A stretch of DNA of 14,737 nt from the NCBI GenBank assembly GCA_035301345.1, contig DATGUM010000060.1:1-14737 (forward strand). Direction: 5' to 3'. The position numbers were made by a program, and so were the translations under genes. This DNA comes from CALAMD01 sp035301345 (GTDB lineage: Bacteria > Bacillota > Bacilli > Bacillales > Amphibacillaceae). Below are positions 6,787-14,568 of the stretch, piece after piece; position 1 is the stretch's first letter, and each line of letters begins with the position of its first letter. A model generated the notes under the pieces. It was not told where the DNA came from. It searched no databases and was given only the letters and a program-made list of their open reading frames with translations.

Positions 6787-8298
6787 ATGAATAATTTACG
6801 ACGCGTCACAGTCGTTATTGTTTTTCTTTCGATTATTGTAAAGCTTTTAGGCTTTTTAAGAGAAAGTATTATCGCTAGTCAATTCGGTGCGAATGAAATG
6901 ACCGATGGATATTTACTAGCGTTTTCTTTTATTACACTGATTGTCGTTATGACGACAGCAGGATTTAATAATGTGTTTTTACCGATGTACATACGCAATT
7001 TTAAACGTGACCCTGAAAATGCTGATAAAAATGCTGTCGGTATTTTAAACGTTACGACCATTCTTTTCATCGTGCTCGGCTTGCTATTGTACGTTTTATC
7101 GCCGTATATTTTCCAAATAATACTCGTTCAAGACGCCCATGAAACAGGTGTCGTAGCAACTGAAATCATGCGTATTTATGCATTGTTTCTAACAGTTATT
7201 GCGATTGACGGTGTGTTAGAGTCTTATTTACAATCAAAAAGAAACTTTATTCCGATTCAACTATCAAAGTTATCCGTAGGCTTCTTTAGTGCCGTTGCTC
7301 CTCTGTTTTTAGGAACGACGTTCGGTATTAACAGTATTGCTTACGGATTCATATTTGGGTCAGTTTTAGGTATTATCATTCAATTTGTTTATTTAGCAAA
7401 AGATAACTTTAAATGGTACCTAAATTTCAAAGTTGATCGTGATTTTTCTAAAGAATTCATCGTTTTACTTATTCCCGCGATATTAAATGCGACAATGGGG
7501 TTTACGAATCAGCTCGTTGATAAATTATTTGCAACGAGTACGACAACGTCAGGTGCAGTTACGTATTTAAATAACTCATCATTAATTGTTAGTATTCCGT
7601 ATGCGATTTTTTCAACGACGATTGCGTCAATTATTTTTACGATGCTTTCAGAAAATGCGGATATAAAAGACAAGTTTCGTAAGACACTTAATGACGGTTT
7701 AGATATTAGTTTCACGATTTTTTTCCCGATCTGCTTTGGGATGCTCGTTATTGCTGAACCACTCGTTAGTTTCATTTTCGAACGTGGCGCTTTTGAATCT
7801 GAAGATACACGTCGGACGTTTTTAGCGCTATTATTTTATTCGCCAATCGTCATTACCCAAGGGGTTCAACTCGTTATTTCAAAAGCATTGTATGCAAAAC
7901 AGCGTACACAGCTCATCCTCAAGATTAGTATGACGACGATTATTTTAAACGTTATTTTAAACGCTGCGTTTATTAAGCCATTTGGTTATTTAGGACTGGC
8001 TGCGGCAAGTTCTATCGTTTCAATTTATTACTTAGTGTCAACGACGTTCTTTTTATACAAAGATGTCGGTAATACGTATTTAAAGCCTGTCATTCATTTT
8101 ATGGTCCGAACGATTATCGCGACATTAGGAATGGCTGTTCCGCTATACTTTTTAGCGCAGACCGAATGGGTGAAGAGTTTTTATTCACTCACGCAAATGG
8201 CAATTATCGTTCCATTAGGTGTTGTTTTATACGTTATTAGTACGTATATTTTCCATAAGGAAGGGTTTAAACAAGCACTCGTATTTATTAAACGATAA
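6787..8298 (+). CDS. MurJ/MviN-family lipid-linked oligosaccharide flippase
   Basis: A polytopic membrane protein of 503 aa with about 14 hydrophobic segments, typical of the MOP-superfamily MurJ/MviN group. The N-terminal signature LGFLRESIIASQFGANEMTD is present; Arg25 and the TD pair match conserved MviN positions. These proteins flip undecaprenyl-linked precursors (lipid II or polysaccharide units) across the membrane. Glycosyltransferase and kinase neighbours favour a polysaccharide unit over lipid II as cargo, but a MurJ role cannot be excluded. The nearest ribosome binding site, AAGGA, is about 13 nt before ATG 6787, rather far; the ATGs at 6773 and 6777 hit stops at once. The kinase gene follows 19 nt after its stop. 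Confidence 0.83.
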   Translation: MNNLRRVTVVIVFLSIIVKLLGFLRESIIASQFGANEMTDGYLLAFSFITLIVVMTTAGFNNVFLPMYIRNFKRDPENADKNAVGILNVTTILFIVLGLLLYVLSPYIFQIILVQDAHETGVVATEIMRIYALFLTVIAIDGVLESYLQSKRNFIPIQLSKLSVGFFSAVAPLFLGTTFGINSIAYGFIFGSVLGIIIQFVYLAKDNFKWYLNFKVDRDFSKEFIVLLIPAILNATMGFTNQLVDKLFATSTTTSGAVTYLNNSSLIVSIPYAIFSTTIASIIFTMLSENADIKDKFRKTLNDGLDISFTIFFPICFGMLVIAEPLVSFIFERGAFESEDTRRTFLALLFYSPIVITQGVQLVISKALYAKQRTQLILKISMTTIILNVILNAAFIKPFGYLGLAAASSIVSIYYLVSTTFFLYKDVGNTYLKPVIHFMVRTIIATLGMAVPLYFLAQTEWVKSFYSLTQMAIIVPLGVVLYVISTYIFHKEGFKQALVFIKR

Positions 8299-8317
8299 AG
8301 TTGGAGTTGTTTAGCAA

Positions 8318-9412
8318 ATGAAGGGTATTATTAATAAATTTAAAAATAAATTATCTGTTTTTACCGATACGAAAGAACAGCTTCTTGCTAAGCAATCTTA
8401 TTTACAGCGAGGAACGTATCGACTCGTTTTAGCAGGTAAGCGAATTGCTTACTTACCTTCTAAAGAAGCAGAGCAGTTTATTGAGAAGAATATGACACAT
8501 ATGTCTCGACAGTCTAAAGTCGAACGTCTGCCATTGATTGATCAAGTGAAGCAAAAGGTTATCCAGCTACTACGAATTCGTATAAATGGCGATATGAAGT
8601 CAACAAGTACGGGTTCTCTCGTCATGTTTTCTCGCGATAATGATTTGAAAATTTTTGATTTCAAGAATAATAGTGTCCTGACATTTTTAAGTTCAAAGGA
8701 AGAATTTGAGCAAATTAAAGAAAATTTTGAGCAGTTTAGAGACTACTTTTTGCTGACGATTAAAAGTTACAATGCTGAGGAGTTATCATACGAAGAGGAT
8801 TATGTTGATTTTATCCCGTATCGTCACTGGTCAACGAAGGAAAAGAAAGCGTGCTTACATCACTTGTTTCGTCAATATAGTACGTATGTGAGTGAAGAAA
8901 GTAAGCAAAGTGGCCATTATTATACAGGGGTAGATGCCTTTCATACGTTTAAAACGAACATGCCAAGCAATGAATTAGTCGACAGAATCACTCGCATCAT
9001 AAATTCTGAACATGAATTGTCGCAATGTCGTTTCCCAGTAATCAAACAACATGGTGATTTAAATTTCAACAATATATTGTTATATGATCATTTATATTAT
9101 TTAATTGACTGGGAAGACGTTGACTCGTTTCTGTTCTATTATGACCTAATGAATTGTTTGTTCGTTGAAGCGGCATTTAGTGACGATTACTCGTATTTGT
9201 ATAGCTATTTGGACGGGGAACTAGATGACTTGTTTGAAGATTTATTCCAAGCAGCAACCATGACATTTGACTGTTCAAAAAGAATGATTTATTTAGCCAT
9301 CTATTTATGCGTGCGGCTCATATCATTTGAACAAATCGTTCATGAGCAAATCATTGAGGATATTTATGATAAGTACGTACAAGTATTACGGACAATTGAA
9401 ACATATGAATAA
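8318..9412 (+). CDS. APH/choline-kinase-fold phosphotransferase
   Basis: A 364-aa soluble protein with the catalytic core of the aminoglycoside phosphotransferase / choline kinase / CotS-like fold. The Brenner motif HGDLNFNN is at residues 245-252 with catalytic Asp247 and Asn252, and the metal-binding IDWED has Asp264. The N-lobe is divergent, with no obvious glycine-rich loop; KIFDF near residue 111 may hold the ATP-binding lysine. It is the third gene of a glycosyltransferase-flippase operon (GGAG 11 nt before ATG 8318), so it may phosphorylate a sugar, an amino alcohol or a glycan precursor. A spore-coat link is an alternative, since CotS kinases also sit beside glycosyltransferases. Substrate unknown. 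Its stop lies inside the shared terminator hairpin. Confidence 0.7.
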   Translation: MKGIINKFKNKLSVFTDTKEQLLAKQSYLQRGTYRLVLAGKRIAYLPSKEAEQFIEKNMTHMSRQSKVERLPLIDQVKQKVIQLLRIRINGDMKSTSTGSLVMFSRDNDLKIFDFKNNSVLTFLSSKEEFEQIKENFEQFRDYFLLTIKSYNAEELSYEEDYVDFIPYRHWSTKEKKACLHHLFRQYSTYVSEESKQSGHYYTGVDAFHTFKTNMPSNELVDRITRIINSEHELSQCRFPVIKQHGDLNFNNILLYDHLYYLIDWEDVDSFLFYYDLMNCLFVEAAFSDDYSYLYSYLDGELDDLFEDLFQAATMTFDCSKRMIYLAIYLCVRLISFEQIVHEQIIEDIYDKYVQVLRTIETYE

Positions 9413-9450
9413 GAAAGAGACTGGGTATTATCCCAGTCTCTTTCTTATTT
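9408..9450. terminator. Bidirectional terminator shared by convergent operons
   Basis: AATAAGAAAGAGACTGGG (9408-9425) and its exact complement (9432-9449) form a perfect 18-bp stem with a TATTAT loop. A/T-rich arm bases provide T-rich ends in both directions. The TAA of the kinase gene (9410-9412) lies in the left arm and the TAA of the convergent lipoprotein gene (9445-9447) in the right arm. It should stop transcripts from both sides. Confidence 0.88.
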
Positions 9451-10320
9451 AATTAATTCTTCTTCTTGCTCTTCTTCCTCTTCATCCATCATATCTTGTG
9501 CATCGTCAATTTCTATAATATATTCTTCAATTTCTTCGCGTTCTGTCATTTCAGTACTGTCTGAATTCACCCGGAAAATGAAATGTTCAATATCTTGCTC
9601 CATATAACCAGCATCAGGTATTGGCATGCTAATGTTTACAGCAAGTTTGTATACGATTGGAAGCACTTCTCGCCCCTCCATCTGCTCTGTTTCATCACCA
9701 ATGTAAAATGACACGTGAACCTCTGTCAAATCAAGCACGTTATCTAATTGCTCATTATCGTCATCTAAAATATCTTCAAAATAACTCGGGTCTACTTGTA
9801 ACATTTCTTCGCCCGTTAATTCTAACTCGTAAACGATTGTGGGTACGTCAAGTACTGTATCCGTTCGTGTAGCAATCGCTTCATCAGCTAAATCTTTCCA
9901 CTGATCGAATCCGTAAAAAATATCAAAAGGCAGCTCGGGCTCTCGACCACGGAACCAATTGTCATTTTGTCGAATATATACGTCATCTCCCCAGCGGTAA
10001 TATTCATATGGTTCAGTGACGAGCGTGTTTTTCATATAATATCCGTCTGGTCGCATCACAATCCCATCAACAGTCATATGCGTATTCCGGCGCTTTTCTA
10101 TGTTATTTGCAATGTGCGCACGGAACCAAAAGTTCTCAACCATGTTTGATTCAGTATTATGCATCGCTTCTTCAAGAAGTAAAATATTCTTTTGTTCTTC
10201 TGAAGGTTCTATGATTTCTTCATCTTCTTCATCGTCAAAAATTAGTGGACCTGACGAAATAGAACATCCTGTTAAAAATAACGATAAAATAATAAGAGAC
10301 TGAAACATACGTTTAATCAT
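9445..10320 (-). CDS. Acidic surface lipoprotein of unknown function
   Basis: A 291-aa lipoprotein: MIKR start, short hydrophobic segment and lipobox LTGC with Cys19, so it should be anchored on the outer membrane face. The first part of the mature chain has an acidic stretch (DDEEDEEIIEPSEE). The middle looks like a beta-rich fold, with lines such as MTVDGIVMRPDGYYMKN and EYYRWGDDVYIRQNDNWF, reminiscent of LolA/LprG-like or DUF6612-type lipoproteins, though I cannot assign a family. The C-terminus is a run of Glu and Asp ending ELIK. AGGAGGT lies 9 nt before ATG 10320, so I reject the upstream in-frame ATG at 10347. Its first 8 nt overlap the end of the calcium-motif membrane protein gene, implying coupled translation and perhaps a complex. 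Confidence 0.75.
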   Translation of the reverse strand: MIKRMFQSLIILSLFLTGCSISSGPLIFDDEEDEEIIEPSEEQKNILLLEEAMHNTESNMVENFWFRAHIANNIEKRRNTHMTVDGIVMRPDGYYMKNTLVTEPYEYYRWGDDVYIRQNDNWFRGREPELPFDIFYGFDQWKDLADEAIATRTDTVLDVPTIVYELELTGEEMLQVDPSYFEDILDDDNEQLDNVLDLTEVHVSFYIGDETEQMEGREVLPIVYKLAVNISMPIPDAGYMEQDIEHFIFRVNSDSTEMTEREEIEEYIIEIDDAQDMMDEEEEEQEEELIK

Positions 10321-11926
10321 TTTTTCGATACCTCCTATAGAAGGCATATCCTATAAGTACACCTAAAATTACAATTAAAGCTGGCGTGACAGGGAGGTTA
10401 TGTTTTTTGAAAATAACGATATTATGTCCTTGCCAAACAGAAGCAACTAAGTGATTATCATCGTTACCTTTAATATCGACAGCCCTAACGTTTATTAACG
10501 ATTCAAATGTTTTCCAATCTTGTTTTAGTTCATTGTTTTCGTAAGTGAATCCTGTTAAATATCGTAAAGCATTTCTCCCGAAGTAACTCTTTGATAAACT
10601 AACAATCGTCGGCTTATTCTCAAATCCTAGCGTGTTAAAATCTTCGAAACGCAAACTTTCATCTTTGGACGTAAAGAGAACTTCCCACTCACCATTATTA
10701 GCAGGTCGAATAATTTGTGATTTATCGGAAGAAATAAGTATTTCATCTAAACCGTCTGACGTAATATCGGCAATAATGTATTCACTGCTTTGGACGTTTT
10801 CGATTTCATGTTCAGTGAGTACGTGTGTCTGCTGAAATTCTCCATCGTTATCAATTTGCCATAATTCGAGATCTTTCCCGAGTAAAATAATGGCGTCACC
10901 ACCATCCATACGGATAAGGTCAATAATTTTTGTTGCGGTAGTGTCCATTGATAATGTTTCGTTCGCTTTATCAACGATTAACTGTCCGTCTTCAATTGTT
11001 ACTTGTTCAATGTCAGTGTCAAAATGAAAATCTTCTTTCACTGAATAAATACCTTCAGTGTCTTGCAAATACTGATCAATTGTTTCAACGTCTAATTTAA
11101 AAGCAAAGAGAGAACTCATACCGAATTGTCCCGTACTTTCAGCAATTGTTTGCTTTTGTGTTTGGGGGATGAGTGTGTAGTCATCATCCCAATAGTAATA
11201 CGGGAACCCGATATAATCTTTCGGTATAATCGCCTTTACTTTTTCTAAATCTACGTCATCGTTATCGAGACGTTCCATCGTTTCTCCGTTCCACTTGTAT
11301 ACATACAAGAAAACGCGGTCATCTTGAATATCGTAAGGCATACGATCAGGATCGAGTCCCTTTCGCTTGCGCTCGAGGTAAAGTTCTCTTTCTTCTTCAA
11401 CATTCCCAAATGTAATCACTTCTTCTTGCCCGTCACCATCGATGTCGTATGTGATGAGAGGGAAGTAATCAACGAGTTCTCCGTCATAAAGGGAAGGAGT
11501 CTCCCACACTTTTACAAAATGGTTGTAAAGCTTTAACTCACTTCTAGAAACGGTAAAGTGAATGACGAGTACGACAACAAGTAATGTTACAACAATATGC
11601 CGAGGCATTTTACCAAAGTGTCTGCTCGTAAAATAAACAGCAATGATAATGAGTAAGTAGTAAAATGCTTTTGTGACACTCGTTAAACTACCCGCTTGAA
11701 AAAGAGCCGTTGAAGTGAATATCGTTAATAGTGTAAAAACAATAACTTGTAGACGATATCTCTTTGGGATTATTAAGACGACACTTAGTAAAAGAATCCA
11801 ACCAATAAAAGCACTTAAAATCGTATAATCGAGTAAAAAAGGGACGAATAATAAATGATAAGCAAAAAATGCATAGATGGCTAAAAAGCCCCATTTAATG
11901 ATGGAAAAAACTTTCGTCATATTCAT
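10313..11926 (-). CDS. Membrane protein with extracellular FG-GAP/VCBS-like domain
   Basis: A 537-aa protein with five predicted N-terminal helices (about 10-31, 33-53, 58-75, 87-100, 110-125), a large outer domain and one C-terminal helix (512-530) ending in a basic tail. Positive residues at the start, in PKRYR and in the segment around 101-110 give a consistent N-in, domain-out, C-in topology. The outer domain starts with a calcium-loop motif, DIDGDGQEE (residues 161-169), and repeats a related ADITSDGLDEILIS near 386-399, as in beta-propeller FG-GAP/VCBS proteins; VDIKGNDDN near 483 may be a worn third copy. AGGAGGTG lies 8 nt before ATG 11926, which overlaps the polymerase stop by 4 nt (ATGA). 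A role in assembling, sensing or anchoring the polymer is inference. Confidence 0.72.
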   Translation of the reverse strand: MNMTKVFSIIKWGFLAIYAFFAYHLLFVPFLLDYTILSAFIGWILLLSVVLIIPKRYRLQVIVFTLLTIFTSTALFQAGSLTSVTKAFYYLLIIIAVYFTSRHFGKMPRHIVVTLLVVVLVIHFTVSRSELKLYNHFVKVWETPSLYDGELVDYFPLITYDIDGDGQEEVITFGNVEEERELYLERKRKGLDPDRMPYDIQDDRVFLYVYKWNGETMERLDNDDVDLEKVKAIIPKDYIGFPYYYWDDDYTLIPQTQKQTIAESTGQFGMSSLFAFKLDVETIDQYLQDTEGIYSVKEDFHFDTDIEQVTIEDGQLIVDKANETLSMDTTATKIIDLIRMDGGDAIILLGKDLELWQIDNDGEFQQTHVLTEHEIENVQSSEYIIADITSDGLDEILISSDKSQIIRPANNGEWEVLFTSKDESLRFEDFNTLGFENKPTIVSLSKSYFGRNALRYLTGFTYENNELKQDWKTFESLINVRAVDIKGNDDNHLVASVWQGHNIVIFKKHNLPVTPALIVILGVLIGYAFYRRYRKND

Positions 11927-13152
11927 TTATTATTCACCTCCTTTTGCTGAACCATTAAAGGAGCTGCGAGTAATGTTCCGGCTAAAAACCAGAAATAGAC
12001 AGCCATAAATGGTACTTCAAAAATATTCTCGACTCCGTTATGTAAAATAACAGCACTTAGTCCTGCGAAAACGCCGCGCATGAGCCACCGCGTTCGGTTA
12101 TCTTTTATATCGGCCATTCTTTTATACGCTTGATAGAGAATGGATAAGAGTAACCAGACGAACAATGTTAAACCGACAAAGCCGAGTTCAGCGATTGTTT
12201 TAGCATAATAATTATCAACATATGAAATTCCGAAGTTTCGTTGGGCGACTGCACCGCCATATTGGCCGAGCCCTTTACCGAAGAAAGGCTCATTAATTGC
12301 TTGATCTAATGCGCCCGTCCAACGAGCTACACGTCCATCTGAAGCACTTTTTTCCATATATGTTTCAGAAAACATATACGTCATCCGGTCGCCGACGGTT
12401 GGGACGAATAAGACGACAAGTAGGCCAACAATAAGCACAAAAATAAGCGCGCGTCGTTCGATGAGTGTAGCGAATACGACCATCGCTAAAGCAAAAGCAA
12501 TCCATGCCCCACGTGAAAGTGTAGCGAATAAGCAAGCGAGTAAAATAAGGGAAATAATGATCCACATATATTTATACAATTTCTTTTTTTCAGCAAAAAA
12601 AAGACTCATACTTATCGGGATAAGAAAAGCCATGTATCCTCCGAGCACATTCGGGCTTTGTACGATTGAGAATGCACGAAAACGCAACGCTTCACCTGAA
12701 TCGACCCAGCTGTCAGGCATTTGCACACCGAGAAACGGTTGGGCAAGTCCATATAAAGCGATAGCTGCACCGACAAACAAAAAAACGCGTAACGTCTGTT
12801 GCCAATCTTCCAAGTGCCTGAAAAAATAATAACCGATAAAAAAAGCAATCATATATTGATAGATTGAACGAAACCCTTCAAAACTTACCGAAAAGTAAGG
12901 TAAATAATAAACGAGTAATAACAACCCGAGGACGATGAAAGCAGAAAACTGTTTCGTCAAATCTGTTTCTAATCGATTCGTTTCATACTTTCTCGGGAAC
13001 GCGATTAAAAATAAGGCGAAGAGAACAGCTTTATCCCATAAAGATCCCCCAAAAGGTATCCATTCGCGAAAAATAAATTCTATGATTGGAAAAGAAAGTA
13101 ACAGCATAAGCAAAGTTACTTCTATTTTTGTTAGTGTAAAGCGTTGTAACAT
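11923..13152 (-). CDS. O-antigen ligase/Wzy-like polysaccharide polymerase
   Basis: A 409-aa polytopic membrane protein of the O-antigen ligase / Wzy polymerase family, which in Gram-positive bacteria joins repeat units on the outer face (compare TuaE). About ten hydrophobic segments are visible. Family landmarks are FATLSRGAWIAF; then the outer-loop segment RVARWTGALDQAINEPFFGKG with LGQYGG; then DNYYAKTIAELGFVGL and a late HNGVENIFEVPF. The conserved arginines of SRGAW and of the RVARW region fit catalytic roles known in the family. I place the start at 13152, with AGGAGG 7 nt upstream; the in-frame extension to 13230 lacks a site and crosses the likely -10 box. It heads a leftward operon. 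Polymerase or ligase cannot be decided by eye. Confidence 0.85.
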   Translation of the reverse strand: MLQRFTLTKIEVTLLMLLLSFPIIEFIFREWIPFGGSLWDKAVLFALFLIAFPRKYETNRLETDLTKQFSAFIVLGLLLLVYYLPYFSVSFEGFRSIYQYMIAFFIGYYFFRHLEDWQQTLRVFLFVGAAIALYGLAQPFLGVQMPDSWVDSGEALRFRAFSIVQSPNVLGGYMAFLIPISMSLFFAEKKKLYKYMWIIISLILLACLFATLSRGAWIAFALAMVVFATLIERRALIFVLIVGLLVVLFVPTVGDRMTYMFSETYMEKSASDGRVARWTGALDQAINEPFFGKGLGQYGGAVAQRNFGISYVDNYYAKTIAELGFVGLTLFVWLLLSILYQAYKRMADIKDNRTRWLMRGVFAGLSAVILHNGVENIFEVPFMAVYFWFLAGTLLAAPLMVQQKEVNNK

Positions 13153-13201
13153 GTAGATTCCTCCTAGATCGTTAAGCCGATAGAACGGTAACGTCCGATT
13201 C

Positions 13202-13207
13202 ATTATA
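13202..13207 (-). promoter_or_regulatory. Candidate -10 box of the leftward polymerase operon
   Basis: The minus strand reads TATAAT at 13207-13202, giving a start near 13195 and a leader of about 43 nt before ATG 13152. No good -35 box lies 16-18 nt upstream (ATGATT at 17 nt), so the promoter is weak or activator-dependent. Confidence 0.5.
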
Positions 13208-13244
13208 ATACAAATATTGATAAAAATCATCAGCTCTTATTTCA

Positions 13245-13273
13245 TTGATAAACCATGACTTTTGATATACAAT
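13245..13273 (+). promoter_or_regulatory. Sigma-A-type promoter of the GT4 gene
   Basis: TTGATA (13245-13250), a 17-nt spacer and TACAAT (13268-13273) form a good promoter, with a start expected near 13280. It is divergent from the polymerase promoter; the two -10 boxes are about 60 bp apart. TTGAAC (13273)-17-TGTAAT (13296) also looks like a promoter, but its start would fall beyond the ribosome binding site. Confidence 0.68.
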
Positions 13274-13315
13274 TGAACTTACTTGTCAACTTACGTGTAA
13301 TGGAAGTGAAAATAG

Positions 13316-14449
13316 ATGAATTTAAGGGTAGTACATATCATTGGCGGCGGTGAATTTGGTGGCGCTGAGGAACATATTATTGACTTATTAAAGCAATTAA
13401 AAAATAGCCAAGTAAAATGTGAAGTCATATGTTTTTATGATTCATTATTTGCCGAGCTTTTGCGCGAATTAGATATCCCTGTTCTTGTGCTCGATTATGG
13501 ACGCTTTGATGTACGCCTATTATTTGGTTTATCAAAAGCATTAAAAGAAAAGAACCCAGATATTATACATACGCACGGTGTTAAAGCGAACTTTTTCACG
13601 CGAATTGCGGCAAGAAAGCTGAAACAATCAGTCGTCATAACAACAGTGCACAGTTTGCTTAAGTATGATTATTCACACCCAGTATCTTATAAATTAGCGT
13701 CATTTTTAGAAATGACGACTCGGGCGCGAACAGATTACTTTATAGCCGTTTCTAATAAAATAAAAGAACAATTACTAAGTGAAAATAGAAAGCCTTCACA
13801 AGTGAAAGTTATTCATCACGGCATCGACGTTGAAGAATTTTCGCCAAAAGAAGATAATGAAGCGGAATTGCTTGCCAGCGAATGGAAAGGCGATGGGGAT
13901 CCGTTTATCGTTGGAAGCGTCGGCAGGATCCATCCTGTGAAAGGTTTTTCAATCTTTATAGATGCATGCGCACAATTACATAATGAATATCCTGGAAGGT
14001 TCCGTTTCGTCCTTATTGGTGAAGGCTCTGAAAGAGAAGCTTTGGAAGAAAAAGTTGAAAAATACGGTCTTTCAGACGTGTTTTTATTCGCAGGCTTTCG
14101 TAAAGATATAGCGACGTGCTTACGGGCTTTTGATGGTTATGTTAATAGTTCGTTGTCAGAAGGGCTCGGACTTTCAGTCATGGAGGCTTTAGCAACAGGT
14201 GTTCCAGTCGTGACGACGAATGTCGGTGGCATTAAAGATTTTGCACGTCATAAAGAAAATAGTTACGTCGTTGAACGAAGTAATAGCAAACAACTTGCTG
14301 AAGGTATTTTGCGATTACAAGAAGACAAACAATTGGCTGAACAATTAGCCAAGCAAGGTGTCGCTGATATGCGAGAGAGATTCTCCCAAGAACGTATGGG
14401 GAAAGAAACATTAGAATATTATCAAACATGTATAGAAGAAAAGCAATAA
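13316..14449 (+). CDS. GT4-family glycosyltransferase
   Basis: A 377-aa GT-B glycosyltransferase, likely retaining and cytoplasmic, that transfers a sugar from a nucleotide donor to a growing surface glycan. The N-terminal domain begins VVHIIGGGEFGGAEEHI, with the GGAE motif typical of GT4, and has DIIHTHGVKANFF near residue 85. The C-terminal domain has GSVGRIHPVKGF and the E-x7-E element of GT4: Glu282 and Glu290 in SEGLGLSVMEALATG. Length and motifs are complete and resemble TuaC-like enzymes. GGAAGTGA (13302-13309) precedes ATG 13316. It has its own promoter, divergent from the polymerase operon. An ISL3-family element begins 11 nt after its stop, so its original terminator or any following gene has been displaced. 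The sugar is unknown. Confidence 0.88.
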   Translation: MNLRVVHIIGGGEFGGAEEHIIDLLKQLKNSQVKCEVICFYDSLFAELLRELDIPVLVLDYGRFDVRLLFGLSKALKEKNPDIIHTHGVKANFFTRIAARKLKQSVVITTVHSLLKYDYSHPVSYKLASFLEMTTRARTDYFIAVSNKIKEQLLSENRKPSQVKVIHHGIDVEEFSPKEDNEAELLASEWKGDGDPFIVGSVGRIHPVKGFSIFIDACAQLHNEYPGRFRFVLIGEGSEREALEEKVEKYGLSDVFLFAGFRKDIATCLRAFDGYVNSSLSEGLGLSVMEALATGVPVVTTNVGGIKDFARHKENSYVVERSNSKQLAEGILRLQEDKQLAEQLAKQGVADMRERFSQERMGKETLEYYQTCIEEKQ

Positions 14450-14460
14450 CACCTTATCGT

Positions 14461-14486
14461 GGCTCTTTGTCAAATAGTGTTGGTGA
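14461..14486. repeat. Terminal inverted repeat of the ISL3-family element
   Basis: This is the outer 26 bp of the element, starting GGCTCTTTGTC and ending GTGTTGGTGA. Bases 14472-14486 match 14 of 15 with the minus strand of 114-128 near the left edge. The opposite terminal repeat cannot be seen here, so the exact inner limit is a guess. Confidence 0.65.
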
Positions 14487-14520
14487 CTGATTAAAGTCGT
14501 TAAGATTTTCAGTTATTTTG

Positions 14521-14568
14521 AATCGTTTTCTCCTGTCGTTTAAACGGCAGGAGAAAACGATTCTTTTT
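14521..14568 (+). terminator. 42-nt palindrome acting as rightward terminator
   Basis: Bases 14521-14541 and 14542-14562 are complementary with a single T-G mismatch. The outer arms are AATCGTTTTCTCCTG and CAGGAGAAAACGATT, around a CGTTTAAACG core. C and TTTTT follow on the + strand (14564-14568), while the minus-strand side has no T run. It should stop transcripts entering the element from the GT4 gene. It overlaps the last codons and stop of the transposase. Confidence 0.72.

Noticed and set aside
9657..10303. Several + strand open frames inside the lipoprotein gene
   Set aside because: They are antisense shadows of a convincing minus-strand lipoprotein and lack ribosome binding sites.
12461..12829. 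122-codon + strand open frame inside the polymerase gene
   Set aside because: It is antisense to conserved O-antigen ligase motifs, lacks a start site and has no protein-like features.
13153..13230. N-terminal extension of the polymerase to an ATG at 13230
   Set aside because: It lacks a ribosome binding site and overlaps the likely -10 box; AGGAGG serves ATG 13152.
13273..13301. TTGAAC-17-TGTAAT as the promoter of the GT4 gene
   Set aside because: Transcription would begin near 13308, after the ribosome binding site at 13302, so the upstream TTGATA/TACAAT pair is preferred.
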